A DNA stretch of 64,000 nt from Sulfolobales archaeon (lineage in GTDB: Archaea > Thermoproteota > Thermoprotei_A > Sulfolobales > NBVN01), in assembly GCA_025058345.1 (NCBI GenBank), contig JANXEN010000001.1, forward strand, positions 134,481-198,480, given 5' to 3'. How positions within the stretch are numbered: position 1 is the stretch's first letter; each line of letters opens with the position of its first letter. Positions 27,010-35,571 of the stretch are shown piece after piece. The notes under the pieces are model-generated. The model was not told where the DNA came from, did not search any database, and saw only the letters and a program-made list of their open reading frames with translations. A program made the position numbers and the translations under genes.

Positions 27010-27748
27010 AGTAAACGAATACATAGAGAGTAAGTTGAGAGTCGGTGAGTTAATACATCTCTCACTCATAGATCCGGCTAAAGTTCATGATTTAAGGACC
27101 CTATCTGAGATAGGTAGGAGGTTATCTGCTGCTGGGACTGACGCCTTTCTAGTTGGGGGCAGTATAGGTGTTTCAGAATCTGATGTTGATTCGGTAGTCA
27201 CAACGCTTGAAGAATTTAATAAACCGGTAATCCTCTTCCCTGGCAACGTTAATGGCCTCTCACGAATGGCTGATGCGGTATTGTTTATGAGCCTGCTAAA
27301 CTCCGACGACCCGTACTTTATCATAGGTGCACAGATAATTGGTGCACCCATAATTAAGAAATACGGTTTAGAGCCGCTACCTACTGCATACATAGTAGTA
27401 GGTTATGGAGGGACTGCAGGATTTATAGGTAAGGCTAGGCCCTTACCATTAGAAAAACCTGAAATAGGGATTGCATATGCATTAGCTGCGGAGTATCTAG
27501 GTATGAAGTATATATATTTGGAGGGAGGTTCTGGAAGCCCAGAACCGATAACCCCTCAATACGTAAAGTACGTAAGGTCTAGTACTAGTAAATCATACAT
27601 AATGGTTGGTGGAGGCATAAGAAGAGCTGAAGATGTCACTAAAATAGCTGATGCGGGGGCGCATATAATAGTCACCGGAAACATAATCGAGAGTGACTTA
27701 GGAAGAGCTGAGGAACTGGTAAAGACAGTTAAGAGGTCAAAACTTTAG
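26993..27748 (+). CDS. geranylgeranylglyceryl phosphate synthase
   Basis: TIM-barrel prenyltransferase (about 251 aa) joining geranylgeranyl diphosphate to sn-glycerol-1-phosphate, the first committed step of archaeal ether lipids. Phosphate- and substrate-binding stretches are LSLIDPAKV, FLVGGSIGVS, YLEGGSGSPEPI and MVGGGIRRAED. The ATG at 26993 follows GAGGTG by about 9 nt; an in-frame start at 26966 would add nine poorly conserved residues. Probably co-transcribed with elf1. Confidence 0.93.
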   Translation: MRWRGKVNEYIESKLRVGELIHLSLIDPAKVHDLRTLSEIGRRLSAAGTDAFLVGGSIGVSESDVDSVVTTLEEFNKPVILFPGNVNGLSRMADAVLFMSLLNSDDPYFIIGAQIIGAPIIKKYGLEPLPTAYIVVGYGGTAGFIGKARPLPLEKPEIGIAYALAAEYLGMKYIYLEGGSGSPEPITPQYVKYVRSSTSKSYIMVGGGIRRAEDVTKIADAGAHIIVTGNIIESDLGRAEELVKTVKRSKL

Positions 27749-27836
27749 ACCTTAATAAAATTTTCTGACATAACACCGAAAAACAATGTCAGGACGAATT
27801 AAGTAACTCATTGCTTGAATAATAATTAGATGATAA

Positions 27837-28256
27837 ATGATATTACTAAATAAAGGCTTAACTAAGGTAACAGCTTGTCTAGCACTACTCATAGTTTTGA
27901 TCGGTGCCTTACTAATTGCGTGGTCACTCATAGTGGCTGCAGGAGAAGGACAGCAGACAACACGCCTAAATACCCTAAAGATAGAGTCAGTGACGTATAA
28001 CAGTGAAAGTAGGGAACTAACCCTTAATATTAGAGCACCTAAAGTGAACTTCCAATACAACATAATATTACTCAGAGACAATAACAGATTCACCTATCAG
28101 GTTCCGATATCGTTAGTTAAGGACATAGTTATCAACTTAAGTGACATGAGTTTAATTATAATTACCCTGAAATTAGATGAAGAGTTAACGAACGGTAATT
28201 ATCTTTTAAGGTTTATCACTCAAAGTAAGCTACTGGAGTATAAGTTTAACCTTTAG
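27837..28256 (+). CDS. type IV pilin-like secreted protein
   Basis: 139 aa. The N-terminus NKGLTKV fits the archaeal prepilin-peptidase motif (basic residue, Gly, cut, hydrophobic residue, Ser/Thr). It is followed by an unbroken hydrophobic helix (about residues 9-35) and a beta-rich C-terminal domain. This is the make-up of archaeal type IV pilins and related surface proteins. No assembly ATPase or platform protein is adjacent, so it may use a pilus machine elsewhere or simply be a membrane-anchored protein. Family membership is inferred from the signal only. Confidence 0.6.
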   Translation: MILLNKGLTKVTACLALLIVLIGALLIAWSLIVAAGEGQQTTRLNTLKIESVTYNSESRELTLNIRAPKVNFQYNIILLRDNNRFTYQVPISLVKDIVINLSDMSLIIITLKLDEELTNGNYLLRFITQSKLLEYKFNL

Positions 28257-28302
28257 AAATAAATAACTAATTAAAGGTACAAAAACATAATGTAATTTTT
28301 AC

Positions 28303-28440
28303 TTAGAATGAGTCAGCGTTGTAGGGGTCTCCTCTTAATGGAAGGATCTTAGCAACTTTCAAACCTATTATAACAACATTTACTAATATCGGAAGTGCGG
28401 GTGACGTTAGTAACCTTAATTTTAATTCGGAACTCTTCAA
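28303..28440 (-). CDS. very small hydrophobic protein, 45 aa
   Basis: A short frame with a TTG start exactly 6 nt after a GGTG core (28447-28450). It encodes SSELKLRLL, a hydrophobic stretch (PALPILVNVVIIGLKVA), and a polar tail ending LRGDPYNADSF. Codon use is natural and the hydrophobic-then-polar layout is protein-like. It could be a small membrane peptide. It is divergent from the two-HTH regulator that follows, with AT-rich promoter sequence between. Family unknown. Confidence 0.5.
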   Translation of the reverse strand: MKSSELKLRLLTSPALPILVNVVIIGLKVAKILPLRGDPYNADSF

Positions 28441-28549
28441 TACTACCACCAAATTTTACTTTACTAAATATCTTGTTCAGATTTTCTGAAATTATACACA
28501 CTTCATATGTAGAAATTTTAATAAGATTTCGTGTTTAATAACTAGATTG

Positions 28550-29614
28550 ATGTCTACACCTAAGAAAGACTTCACTGAGGAGATGAAAAAATTTGCAGAT
28601 AATTTCTACAGGAATTTAGATTTCTCATTAGCTAATTTGATAGAACATATACTTTCCTATGATTACTTACCAATGAAGTCAGATATAGCTAGGGATTTAG
28701 GTATACCTTCATATACTCTATCTAGAAAGTTAGGGCTTCTTAGGAAATTAGGAGTAGCCTTCAGCATTAACATAGATTTTCTCTCCATAGGGTTAAATAG
28801 ATTAGTTATAATAGTTAACGATTACCTAGATTTAAATACAGTTCAGGAATATGATGTCATTGGTAGGTTCTTATGTTTCTACTCACCAATATTGTTACCG
28901 TTTCAAGGTACGCTAGTTGTTTACTACCTACCCAACATGATTAACGTTAAGGACGTCATCTCGAAATTCAAGAATTTAGTGGCATTTGATGTCGTTAATA
29001 AATCTCTGTACTCGAAGGCTAAGTTAACTCAGCACTATGACTTCACAAGTAAATCATTTAAAATCGATTGGGATAGATTGTACAAGCTTTCATATACGAG
29101 TAACACGCCTTATAGGAATATTGATTTAAGTATGTACGGCAGTATTAAGTTCGACCTACTAGACTTACTCATAATTAAGGAATTAGAGAAGGATCCATTT
29201 AATCATGCCATGAACATCAGTAAAGAATTAGGTGTAAATTATCCTAAAGTTTTAAGGCATTACAACACACATGTAAGTAAGATCGTTAAAGGGTTTAGAT
29301 TAAGGCTTGTTCCACTTCCGCCTGAAAACTCTCTATATGTATTTATACGAGTGGAAGGTGATTACAGCCTTCTATGCAGGATAGCTAATGCTCTTTCAGA
29401 GCTAATTTTCATAGCAGGTATTCACCTATCATTTAAAGGAGTTATGCACATCATCAGTGTCTTAGATTCTGAGACACTTAATCGTCTACTTAAGTATTTG
29501 AGAGACTTTAAAGTTGATTTCAACATCTACTTACTAGACAGATATCGCAGAGTTGTCTACACGATCCCATACACTGAATATTCGAAGTTTCTAAGGGGTT
29601 GGACCACTCAATGA
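28550..29614 (+). CDS. two-HTH transcriptional regulator (Lrp-like layout)
   Basis: 354-aa protein with two similar halves. Each half has a helix-turn-helix (DIARDLGIPSYTLSRKLGLL near residue 45; ISKELGVNYPKVLRHYN near 225) followed by an alpha-beta domain. Thermoproteota have large regulators of this duplicated Lrp/winged-helix type. ATG 28550 is preferred to the TTG just before it. It is divergent to the 45-aa gene and convergent with mazG, so its target is not indicated by an operon. The exact family is not recognised. Confidence 0.75.
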   Translation: MSTPKKDFTEEMKKFADNFYRNLDFSLANLIEHILSYDYLPMKSDIARDLGIPSYTLSRKLGLLRKLGVAFSINIDFLSIGLNRLVIIVNDYLDLNTVQEYDVIGRFLCFYSPILLPFQGTLVVYYLPNMINVKDVISKFKNLVAFDVVNKSLYSKAKLTQHYDFTSKSFKIDWDRLYKLSYTSNTPYRNIDLSMYGSIKFDLLDLLIIKELEKDPFNHAMNISKELGVNYPKVLRHYNTHVSKIVKGFRLRLVPLPPENSLYVFIRVEGDYSLLCRIANALSELIFIAGIHLSFKGVMHIISVLDSETLNRLLKYLRDFKVDFNIYLLDRYRRVVYTIPYTEYSKFLRGWTTQ

Positions 29615-29641
29615 GTGAGGTTGCGAGATCTAGGTATTTAG

Positions 29642-29902
29642 CTACTTTTGATTTTCGAGGTACTTCCTTTTAAAACACTCTTCGACATTGATGTCCAGTA
29701 GATTTGCTATCGATATAAGCCACGCTAACACATCTGCTATCTCCTCTTCAATTTTTACCCTATCGTTTAAAAGTAGAGCCTCTGCCAACTCACCAACCTC
29801 TTCAACAAACCATGTGAAGGTCGCGTGTAGCCCTCTAGAACTATCTTTCTCTAAGTAGTGCCTCCTTATATGTTCCTGAAGCATCTCTATCGTTAGACTC
29901 AT
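29642..29902 (-). CDS. MazG-like nucleotide pyrophosphohydrolase
   Basis: Single-domain MazG-fold protein (86 aa from ATG 29902). The metal-binding pattern EEVGELAEAL...EEEIADVLAW supplies the E-x2-E and E-x2-D carboxylates that hold magnesium for hydrolysis of nucleoside triphosphates to monophosphates. A longer form from TTG 29911 adds three residues. Likely housecleaning of non-canonical nucleotides. Single gene between a regulator and Sec61-beta. Confidence 0.9.
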   Translation of the reverse strand: MSLTIEMLQEHIRRHYLEKDSSRGLHATFTWFVEEVGELAEALLLNDRVKIEEEIADVLAWLISIANLLDINVEECFKRKYLENQK

Positions 29903-29988
29903 AATTATCAAGCCCTTTAATTACAACTCAATCGGAAATTATTTAAAACATTTAAATCGCTGTAGACGATATCTCAGTAGGTGCTAAA

Positions 29989-30153
29989 GTGTCTAGTAAG
30001 AAGAAGAGGACTTCAGGACCGCAAACTGCTGCAGGTTTGGTTAGGTTTTTTGAGGATGTTGAGTCCAAGTTCACGATATCTCCTGTGATTTTGTTAGTGA
30101 TAGCTACGGTGTTTGTGTCGATAGTTGTTGCTATGAATCTATTAATTAAGTAA
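29989..30153 (+). CDS. secG: preprotein translocase subunit Sec61-beta (SecG-like)
   Basis: 54-aa tail-anchored translocon subunit. A basic, polar N-terminus (SSKKKRTSGPQTAAGLVRF) is followed by FEDVESKFTISP and a single C-terminal membrane helix (residues about 32-52). This is the standard layout of archaeal Sec61-beta, including the Gly-Pro and Ala-Gly-Leu-x-R-F/Y signature. The GTG start is 5 nt after GGTG, with a TATA-like TTTAAAAC further up. Its last 8 bases overlap the end of the convergent porB copy 2. Shorter than common gene-finding cut-offs. Confidence 0.93.
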   Translation: MSSKKKRTSGPQTAAGLVRFFEDVESKFTISPVILLVIATVFVSIVVAMNLLIK

Positions 30154-31042
30154 ACTTAAGGATTAACTTCCATGAATCGTCAACGAGTTCCTGAAGCATT
30201 TTTATATCCTCATCAGTTAGATTTCTAAATCTTCCTTGAAGGTTTAAGTACTCCTTAAGAGGTTTTCTTTTGTTTTTATCTACGTAAGTGTCGCTTGGGG
30301 GTGTTAGCTTAACTTTAGATTCCTCTGCCTCGAATAATATCCACGCACCTACCTCAACGGCTAATTTAGCTATATATACAGTTTTAGAGGGGTCGAATCT
30401 CCACCCTGTTGGACATGGTGCATGTAGGTGTATATACTTAAATCCTTTAATTGTGGACGCCTTCCGTAGCTTATTAATGAAGTCTAGAGGGTATGCTATG
30501 CTCGCAGTAGCTACATAGGGCACCTTATGGAGTAGAATTAATAAAGGCATTTCTTTCTTACCCTCCCTCTTCCCTGTTACTGTAGTGGATGTCCATGCTC
30601 CATAGGGAGTTAACGAACTCCTCTGAATTCCGGTATTCATATAGGCTTCATTATCTACGCAGATGTATATTATGTCATCGTTTCTTTCAGCACTACCAGA
30701 TAGTGAGGCGAAGCCTATATCTGCTGTAGCTCCGTCACCAGCCCAAACTACAGGTATCCCACTAATCTTTAACGACTCTTTAACATTAGCTATTCCTGAC
30801 GCTACCGCCGCTGACGATGCAAAAGGTACATTAATAACTCTCATAGCTAAACTGGATTTAGGCATTGTGCCTTGGATTATTGAGGAGCAACCAGCAGGTA
30901 TAATTAAGATCGAATCCTCCTCTAGTGCCATACCGACGTATCTTAATCCAAGTGTTTCAGGGCATCCTGGACATGCTGAATGTCCAGGGAGGACATATTT
31001 ATCCTTACTTAAGTCTTGAATCCTTATAACTATCTTACCCAC
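30146..31042 (-). CDS. porB: 2-oxoacid:ferredoxin oxidoreductase beta subunit, copy 2
   Basis: 298-aa TPP- and [4Fe-4S]-binding subunit, paralogue of 4907-5857. Cluster cysteines are GHSACPGC, AGCSS and APCPTGW. The TPP motif is WAGDGATADIGF with DNEAYMNTGIQRS, and the C-terminal KEYLNLQGRFRNLTDEDI matches copy 1. It lacks the tryptophan-rich insertion of copy 1. The GTG start overlaps the porA copy 2 stop. Last gene of the second por operon; it converges with secG. Confidence 0.94.
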   Translation of the reverse strand: MGKIVIRIQDLSKDKYVLPGHSACPGCPETLGLRYVGMALEEDSILIIPAGCSSIIQGTMPKSSLAMRVINVPFASSAAVASGIANVKESLKISGIPVVWAGDGATADIGFASLSGSAERNDDIIYICVDNEAYMNTGIQRSSLTPYGAWTSTTVTGKREGKKEMPLLILLHKVPYVATASIAYPLDFINKLRKASTIKGFKYIHLHAPCPTGWRFDPSKTVYIAKLAVEVGAWILFEAEESKVKLTPPSDTYVDKNKRKPLKEYLNLQGRFRNLTDEDIKMLQELVDDSWKLILKFT

Positions 31043-32213
31043 CTCCTAAGACCCACTCTGAAATATTGTCGATCTGGCCGTCTTCATCAACATCCTTAAC
31101 GAATCTCATGAAAATCTCTCTAACTTCTTTAGGACCTACATCAACTCCTCCTAGACCAGTGATTACACCCTTAACGATAACTTTATTGCTTAACATGTAA
31201 GCCCTGGCTAATACTTCAGCATGTATGTGTCCTAAGGAGCCTAATGAAGCAGACCTATCGAAGACTAAAATCCCTTTCACACCGGAAATAGCCCTTACCA
31301 AGTCTTCATGGGGAAACGGTCTGAAGAACCTGATTTTAAGTACCCCTACATCATATCCCTCATCCCTTAGCTCATCACATACATCCTTCATTGTCCCAAC
31401 CCAACCGCCCATTGCGATGATTAAGTACTTACTATCATTACACCTATAGCATTCTGCTAAACCACCGTAGCTACGTCCTGTTAACTTCCTATATTCCTCA
31501 TCAACTTCATTGATCACGTTTTTAGCGGCCTCTATGGATTTATGGATATCATACCTCATCATCATAGCTTCCTCAGCCATAGGTAGATTACCCATAGTTA
31601 ACACATCATCTGAACACATGTTGTATGGCTGTGACCTAGGTTTGATGAAATCCTTAAGTACATCTTCATCAGGTATATCTACTGGTTCTGATGCATGGCT
31701 TAGTAGGAAACCATCTAGGCCTAGAATTCCAGGCAGGTAGACCGCCTCATCTTCTGTGATCCTGTATAGTTGAATTATGGTATCTAGGATTTCTTGGTTA
31801 TTCTCAGCAAATGCCATTAACCAACCGCAGTCCCTCTGACCCATGAAATCCGTATGTTCATTCCATATATTCCAAGGAGGCCCTAACGCCCTAGTAACTA
31901 CAGCTAAGACCATAGGGACTCTGCTACCAGCAACCCACCAAAGCATTTCATGCATGAAGAGTAGCCCATGCGAAGAGGTAGCTGTAAAAGCCCTAGCCCC
32001 ACATGATGCTGCCCCATAAGCGGCAGCCAAGGCGCTGAACTCCGATTCAACCCTCACCAACCTTGCTTTAATCAAACCTCCCTCAACTAACTCACTTAAC
32101 CTTTCAACTATAGTTGTTTGAGGTGTTATGGGATAGGCCGTGATTAAGTCCACATTGGATAGCCTAACAGCTTCCGCCACAGTATAATTACCGGTCAAGA
32201 CTTTAATGACCAT
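31035..32213 (-). CDS. porA: 2-oxoacid:ferredoxin oxidoreductase alpha subunit, copy 2
   Basis: 392-aa alpha subunit with TAYPITPQTTIVERLSE near residue 25, the VESEFSA segment and a C-terminal domain (IIAMGGWVGTMKDV). Collinear with copy 1 but clearly diverged, so the two enzymes probably differ in 2-oxoacid preference or conditions of use. GGTG stands 8 nt before the ATG. Confidence 0.94.
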   Translation of the reverse strand: MVIKVLTGNYTVAEAVRLSNVDLITAYPITPQTTIVERLSELVEGGLIKARLVRVESEFSALAAAYGAASCGARAFTATSSHGLLFMHEMLWWVAGSRVPMVLAVVTRALGPPWNIWNEHTDFMGQRDCGWLMAFAENNQEILDTIIQLYRITEDEAVYLPGILGLDGFLLSHASEPVDIPDEDVLKDFIKPRSQPYNMCSDDVLTMGNLPMAEEAMMMRYDIHKSIEAAKNVINEVDEEYRKLTGRSYGGLAECYRCNDSKYLIIAMGGWVGTMKDVCDELRDEGYDVGVLKIRFFRPFPHEDLVRAISGVKGILVFDRSASLGSLGHIHAEVLARAYMLSNKVIVKGVITGLGGVDVGPKEVREIFMRFVKDVDEDGQIDNISEWVLGGG

Positions 32214-32225
32214 TATCTCAACACC

Positions 32226-32489
32226 TCATTCCTCAGTCATTGTTATTGCCTTAACTGGACATACGTTGGAGCATATACCACAACCCTTACAGTAATTATA
32301 ATCGACCTCAACGTATTTGCTAGGATCACCTAAGATATTAATTGATGAGTCTGGGCAGTAGAGCCAGCATATACCGCATTTAATACATTTTACATAGTTT
32401 ACCTCAGGCCTCTTAAGCCTCCAATAACCTGTTTTACCGACAACCCCAATAGCAGGTCTTGAAATCGGTAGTTTATGTGTGCTACTCAT
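32226..32489 (-). CDS. porD: 2-oxoacid:ferredoxin oxidoreductase delta subunit, copy 2
   Basis: Two-cluster ferredoxin subunit with CIKCGICWLYCP and CKGCGICSNVCP. I start at ATG 32489 (87 aa), 8 nt after GAGGT; in-frame ATGs at 32495 and 32504 are possible. Shorter than copy 1, which has more sequence between the two cluster motifs. The start overlaps the end of porG copy 2. Confidence 0.92.
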   Translation of the reverse strand: MSSTHKLPISRPAIGVVGKTGYWRLKRPEVNYVKCIKCGICWLYCPDSSINILGDPSKYVEVDYNYCKGCGICSNVCPVKAITMTEE

Positions 32490-33015
32490 CTTCATATACC
32501 TCATTATAAGCTAGCTTAACCGCCTCAACGTTAAGTTCAGCTAATTCACCATGTATGTACTCCCTAACACTCTGAATTACGTGCTCTAACCCAACTAAAC
32601 CGGTGACTTTCGAAAACGCCCCTAACATTGGCATGTTGACTAACGACCATCCAGCAAAGAATAGTCCAAGCTTCCTTGCTATCTCATTAGCGTTTATGTA
32701 AAAAACTTTATGTTTGTAGCTCTTAACAACCTTAAATGGTGTGTTGATGATTACTATACCACCTTCCTTAACGCTTTGGTAGATGTTTACGGGGTTGTAT
32801 AACTTATGGTCTAGAACTATAGCTACATCCGGCTGTATGTATATGTATTTAGACCTTATTCTATCTTTCGAAATCCTCACAGAGGCTGAGACTGGTGCAC
32901 CTCTCCTCTCAGCCCCGAAGAACGGGTATGTCTGACTCCATAAACCAGCTAGGCATGCAGCCCTAGCTAAGATGTTCGCAGCTGTCACTACTCCCTGGCC
33001 ACCCCTACCATACAA
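32482..33015 (-). CDS. porG: 2-oxoacid:ferredoxin oxidoreductase gamma subunit, copy 2; start unclear
   Basis: Gamma subunit with YGRGGQGVVTAANIL and FFGAERRGAPV. The first usual start codon is TTG at 33013-33015, immediately before YGRGGQG, which would remove the first beta-strand that family members have. The frame stays open upstream and encodes VNIHKEVNVRL, which looks like that missing strand, but holds no ATG, GTG or TTG before an in-frame stop near 33105. Either a rare start codon (ATT or ATC) is used or the sequence has a small error. First gene of the second por operon. Confidence 0.88.
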   Translation of the reverse strand: MYGRGGQGVVTAANILARAACLAGLWSQTYPFFGAERRGAPVSASVRISKDRIRSKYIYIQPDVAIVLDHKLYNPVNIYQSVKEGGIVIINTPFKVVKSYKHKVFYINANEIARKLGLFFAGWSLVNMPMLGAFSKVTGLVGLEHVIQSVREYIHGELAELNVEAVKLAYNEVYEDE

Positions 33016-33184
33016 CCTTACGTTAACTTCCTTATGGATATTAACTGCTACAAATGTATGAACACCAACTACTACTACGTTTGCGGAATAATAAGCAATG
33101 ATTTACTTAAACATTATTTATATATATAAGCACATTAGTAAGGTTTAAACTTAAGCTTATTAATTGGTATATGAGTGTAAGTAG

Positions 33185-33745
33185 ATGTCTGTGATACCTT
33201 CCTCAGATGAAATTAAGAGGATGAGATTAGCGGTTGGATTAACTCAGAAGGAATTAGCTAAACTAGCCGGTGTAAGTCAATCACTAATAGCTAGAATAGA
33301 GAAAGGAAGTGTAAACCCCAGAATGAATACTTTAAGGAAAATATTAGATGCGATTAATAAAATGTCAAAAACTAACGAAACAGTTGAGAAAATCATGACT
33401 ACACCTGTAATTTATGTATACGTCAACACACCATTATCGCAAGTAATAGATATAATGGATACTAAAGGCATATCGCAAGTCCCAGTACTAGATATAAACA
33501 ACAGAATTGTTGGAATGATATATGAATCAACTTTAGTTAAGATTCTTAAATCAAAAAAAGATCTAAAGAAACTAATAGCGCTTGATGTACTAGAACCTCC
33601 ACCACCACAAATACCTAAGGAAACTCCAATATCATTAGTTGAGTCATTACTGCTTAACTACCCAGCAATACTTATTGTTGATAAGGAGGGGGTTAAAGGA
33701 ATTACTACGAAAATAGACTTGATAAAATACTACATTAAATCGTGA
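33185..33745 (+). CDS. HTH-CBS transcriptional regulator
   Basis: 186-aa protein with an N-terminal Xre-type helix-turn-helix (LTQKELAKLAGVSQSLIARI, residues 20-39) and two CBS domains from about residue 65 (MTTPVIYVYVNTPLSQVIDI; then a degenerate second repeat ending KIDLIKYYI). CBS pairs bind adenosyl ligands such as AMP, ATP or S-adenosylmethionine, so it probably senses energy state. It is divergent from por copy 2 across a 169-bp spacer with TATA-like sequences on both strands, making that operon its likeliest target. That is inference. Confidence 0.9.
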   Translation: MSVIPSSDEIKRMRLAVGLTQKELAKLAGVSQSLIARIEKGSVNPRMNTLRKILDAINKMSKTNETVEKIMTTPVIYVYVNTPLSQVIDIMDTKGISQVPVLDINNRIVGMIYESTLVKILKSKKDLKKLIALDVLEPPPPQIPKETPISLVESLLLNYPAILIVDKEGVKGITTKIDLIKYYIKS

Positions 33746-34223
33746 GGAATTAGCGTTACAAATAACAGTTAACGTATTGTGGGACTAAAAACCCACTCCA
33801 AAGGAAATAAAGGGGTTAAACAACATTTGAATAGTGATGTAGGATAATTATCTTAATTAGCGTTAATGAATTATGAGGTACACCCCCTAGTTTCCTCTGG
33901 AGCAATATACGAAAACGTTATGCATTATATTAATATTTTATAAATACTATTTAGAGATAATTATGCAAACTATTCTATATGAAAGGTGATTCTAATTCGT
34001 AATTAAGTTTTCACTACACACACTTCCATATGAAGTTGAGGGGTCTAGCCTTTAATCATGATAAGCATCTTACTTAGTTAAATAGTGGGATTGTGGTGGG
34101 ATGCATATGAATTTAAGGGGTATTTATGATGTAGTTTAAGGTTAATGTTATGCATTTCTTAAAATATGTTTAATGATTTTAAGAAGGTATGTATAACTAG
34201 TGTAAGTTATCCTTAAGTACCTC
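33746..34223. other. 478-bp AT-rich gap without a recognised gene
   Basis: No frame here has both a good start signal and protein-like sequence. A short hairpin, GTGGG (33779-33783) with CCCAC (33792-33796) around an A-rich loop, follows the regulator gene and may help end its transcript. Otherwise I see only AT-rich sequence. No C/D or H/ACA pattern was found on either strand. Confidence 0.5.
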
Positions 34224-35555
34224 TTACTGAATCCAATCGTTTATTGGTTTTATAAAATTACATTGTTTTTCCTTCCCATACCTACATTGAGGTTTTGTGA
34301 GGTGTTTCATAGTACCTACTTTTGTGATGAATGTCTTGTTCACATTCTCAACGATGTTTGCAACCTCTTTAACTACTTCCTTACTTTTAAAACCGCATTT
34401 ACCGCATTTAAATCCTTTATTAAGTCCGGCTGACTTCATTCTTCTTCCACATTTTGGGCATTTAGGATTATATACGTATGTTCTTACCTTTCTATTTATA
34501 TGGATTTTCTCGACGTTAATAACATTAGTTAAATCGCTCCACTGCTTTACGGACCCACATATTATCAATTCATCCCGCATATCTAATTTCCTAGCTATTG
34601 ATGATAGTGATGTCTCATTATAGAATACTGCATATATTGGTGGGTTGTCTTCAATTTTTATGATAACATCACCACCTCTTAACTGTAGGGGTTTAGACTT
34701 TAATGCTACTTCAACGCAGCACGTCCTATATGGACGAAGCTCACTTAAGTCTCTTTTGATTAGATGTGAGTCTGTTCCCTGATTAGTTCTGAAGATTATA
34801 TATCCGCTATATGTTTCACATATATTTAGTTCTCTGAAGTACTTCACTACTATTTCAGGATCTTCTCCCCTAATACCGAGTAGTACTGGATTACCTCCAT
34901 GCGGTGTTATCAACATTTTACCATCTTCATGGTCGTAGTTATTGAATACGTAGTCCCTATACTTTATATCAGCCTCCCTAACAGAATTTACATCTACACA
35001 CCTACCTCCATCATTGTTTATGGAGCGATACGCAATTAATTCGTAGGTGCAGTCTTCCCCTTGAATCCATCCAATAGCTGCTAGAGCTCCAATAACACCT
35101 CTAGTAATCCCTAGAGGAAGCTTCAAATCACGTACTTCACTTATGACATTCCTCAAGTAGTCCACATGTACGTAATCCGTTAACGCCTTCAAGTACAGTT
35201 TATTTAATGCTTCCGGAACATTACCTTTCAATACAGCGATACCAGGTTCGGATCCGCCCTTATCATCAAGATCTGACGTATAATCCTCCAACATATCAAC
35301 TATTATCTTAATTACTTTCTCCACATCATCATAGGGGACCTCAAATCTCAAAGCTACTGCAGCATTACCTCTTGTTTTGAAAGGTATGGAGGGGTTTAAT
35401 CTAACTAAGTTTGGATAATCAATAAACTCTAAACAATCTATATGTCTAAATAGTTCCTTAACTACTGCATAGGTGAAATGCGTCGTACATCCACTTATTT
35501 GCGAGTCTACATCATCAAGACCTACATGGAGTACTACCCTAGAATCAGTAATCAT
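34224..35555 (-). CDS. tiaS: tRNA(Ile2) agmatidine synthase
   Basis: TiaS (443 aa) attaches agmatine to C34 of the AUA-reading tRNA-Ile, using ATP. The N-terminus has GLDDVDSQISGCTTHFT, followed by KTRGNAAVAL and DKGGSEPGIAVL. ITRGVIGALAAIGW and an OB-fold-like part come next. A C-terminal zinc ribbon (CPKCGRRM and CGKCGF) completes the family layout. Stands next to other RNA-maturation genes. Confidence 0.95.
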   Translation of the reverse strand: MITDSRVVLHVGLDDVDSQISGCTTHFTYAVVKELFRHIDCLEFIDYPNLVRLNPSIPFKTRGNAAVALRFEVPYDDVEKVIKIIVDMLEDYTSDLDDKGGSEPGIAVLKGNVPEALNKLYLKALTDYVHVDYLRNVISEVRDLKLPLGITRGVIGALAAIGWIQGEDCTYELIAYRSINNDGGRCVDVNSVREADIKYRDYVFNNYDHEDGKMLITPHGGNPVLLGIRGEDPEIVVKYFRELNICETYSGYIIFRTNQGTDSHLIKRDLSELRPYRTCCVEVALKSKPLQLRGGDVIIKIEDNPPIYAVFYNETSLSSIARKLDMRDELIICGSVKQWSDLTNVINVEKIHINRKVRTYVYNPKCPKCGRRMKSAGLNKGFKCGKCGFKSKEVVKEVANIVENVNKTFITKVGTMKHLTKPQCRYGKEKQCNFIKPINDWIQ

Positions 35556-35571
35556 TTAATATCATCTAAAA

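Noticed and set aside
27765-27792. 7-bp inverted repeat CTGACAT/ATGTCAG after the GGGP synthase gene
   Set aside because: Short stem with a 14-nt loop and no U-run; weak as a terminator or RNA gene.
27752-28093. 113-codon minus-strand frame opposite the pilin-like gene
   Set aside because: It looks like the antisense shadow of the plus-strand gene, which has a sensible signal and composition.
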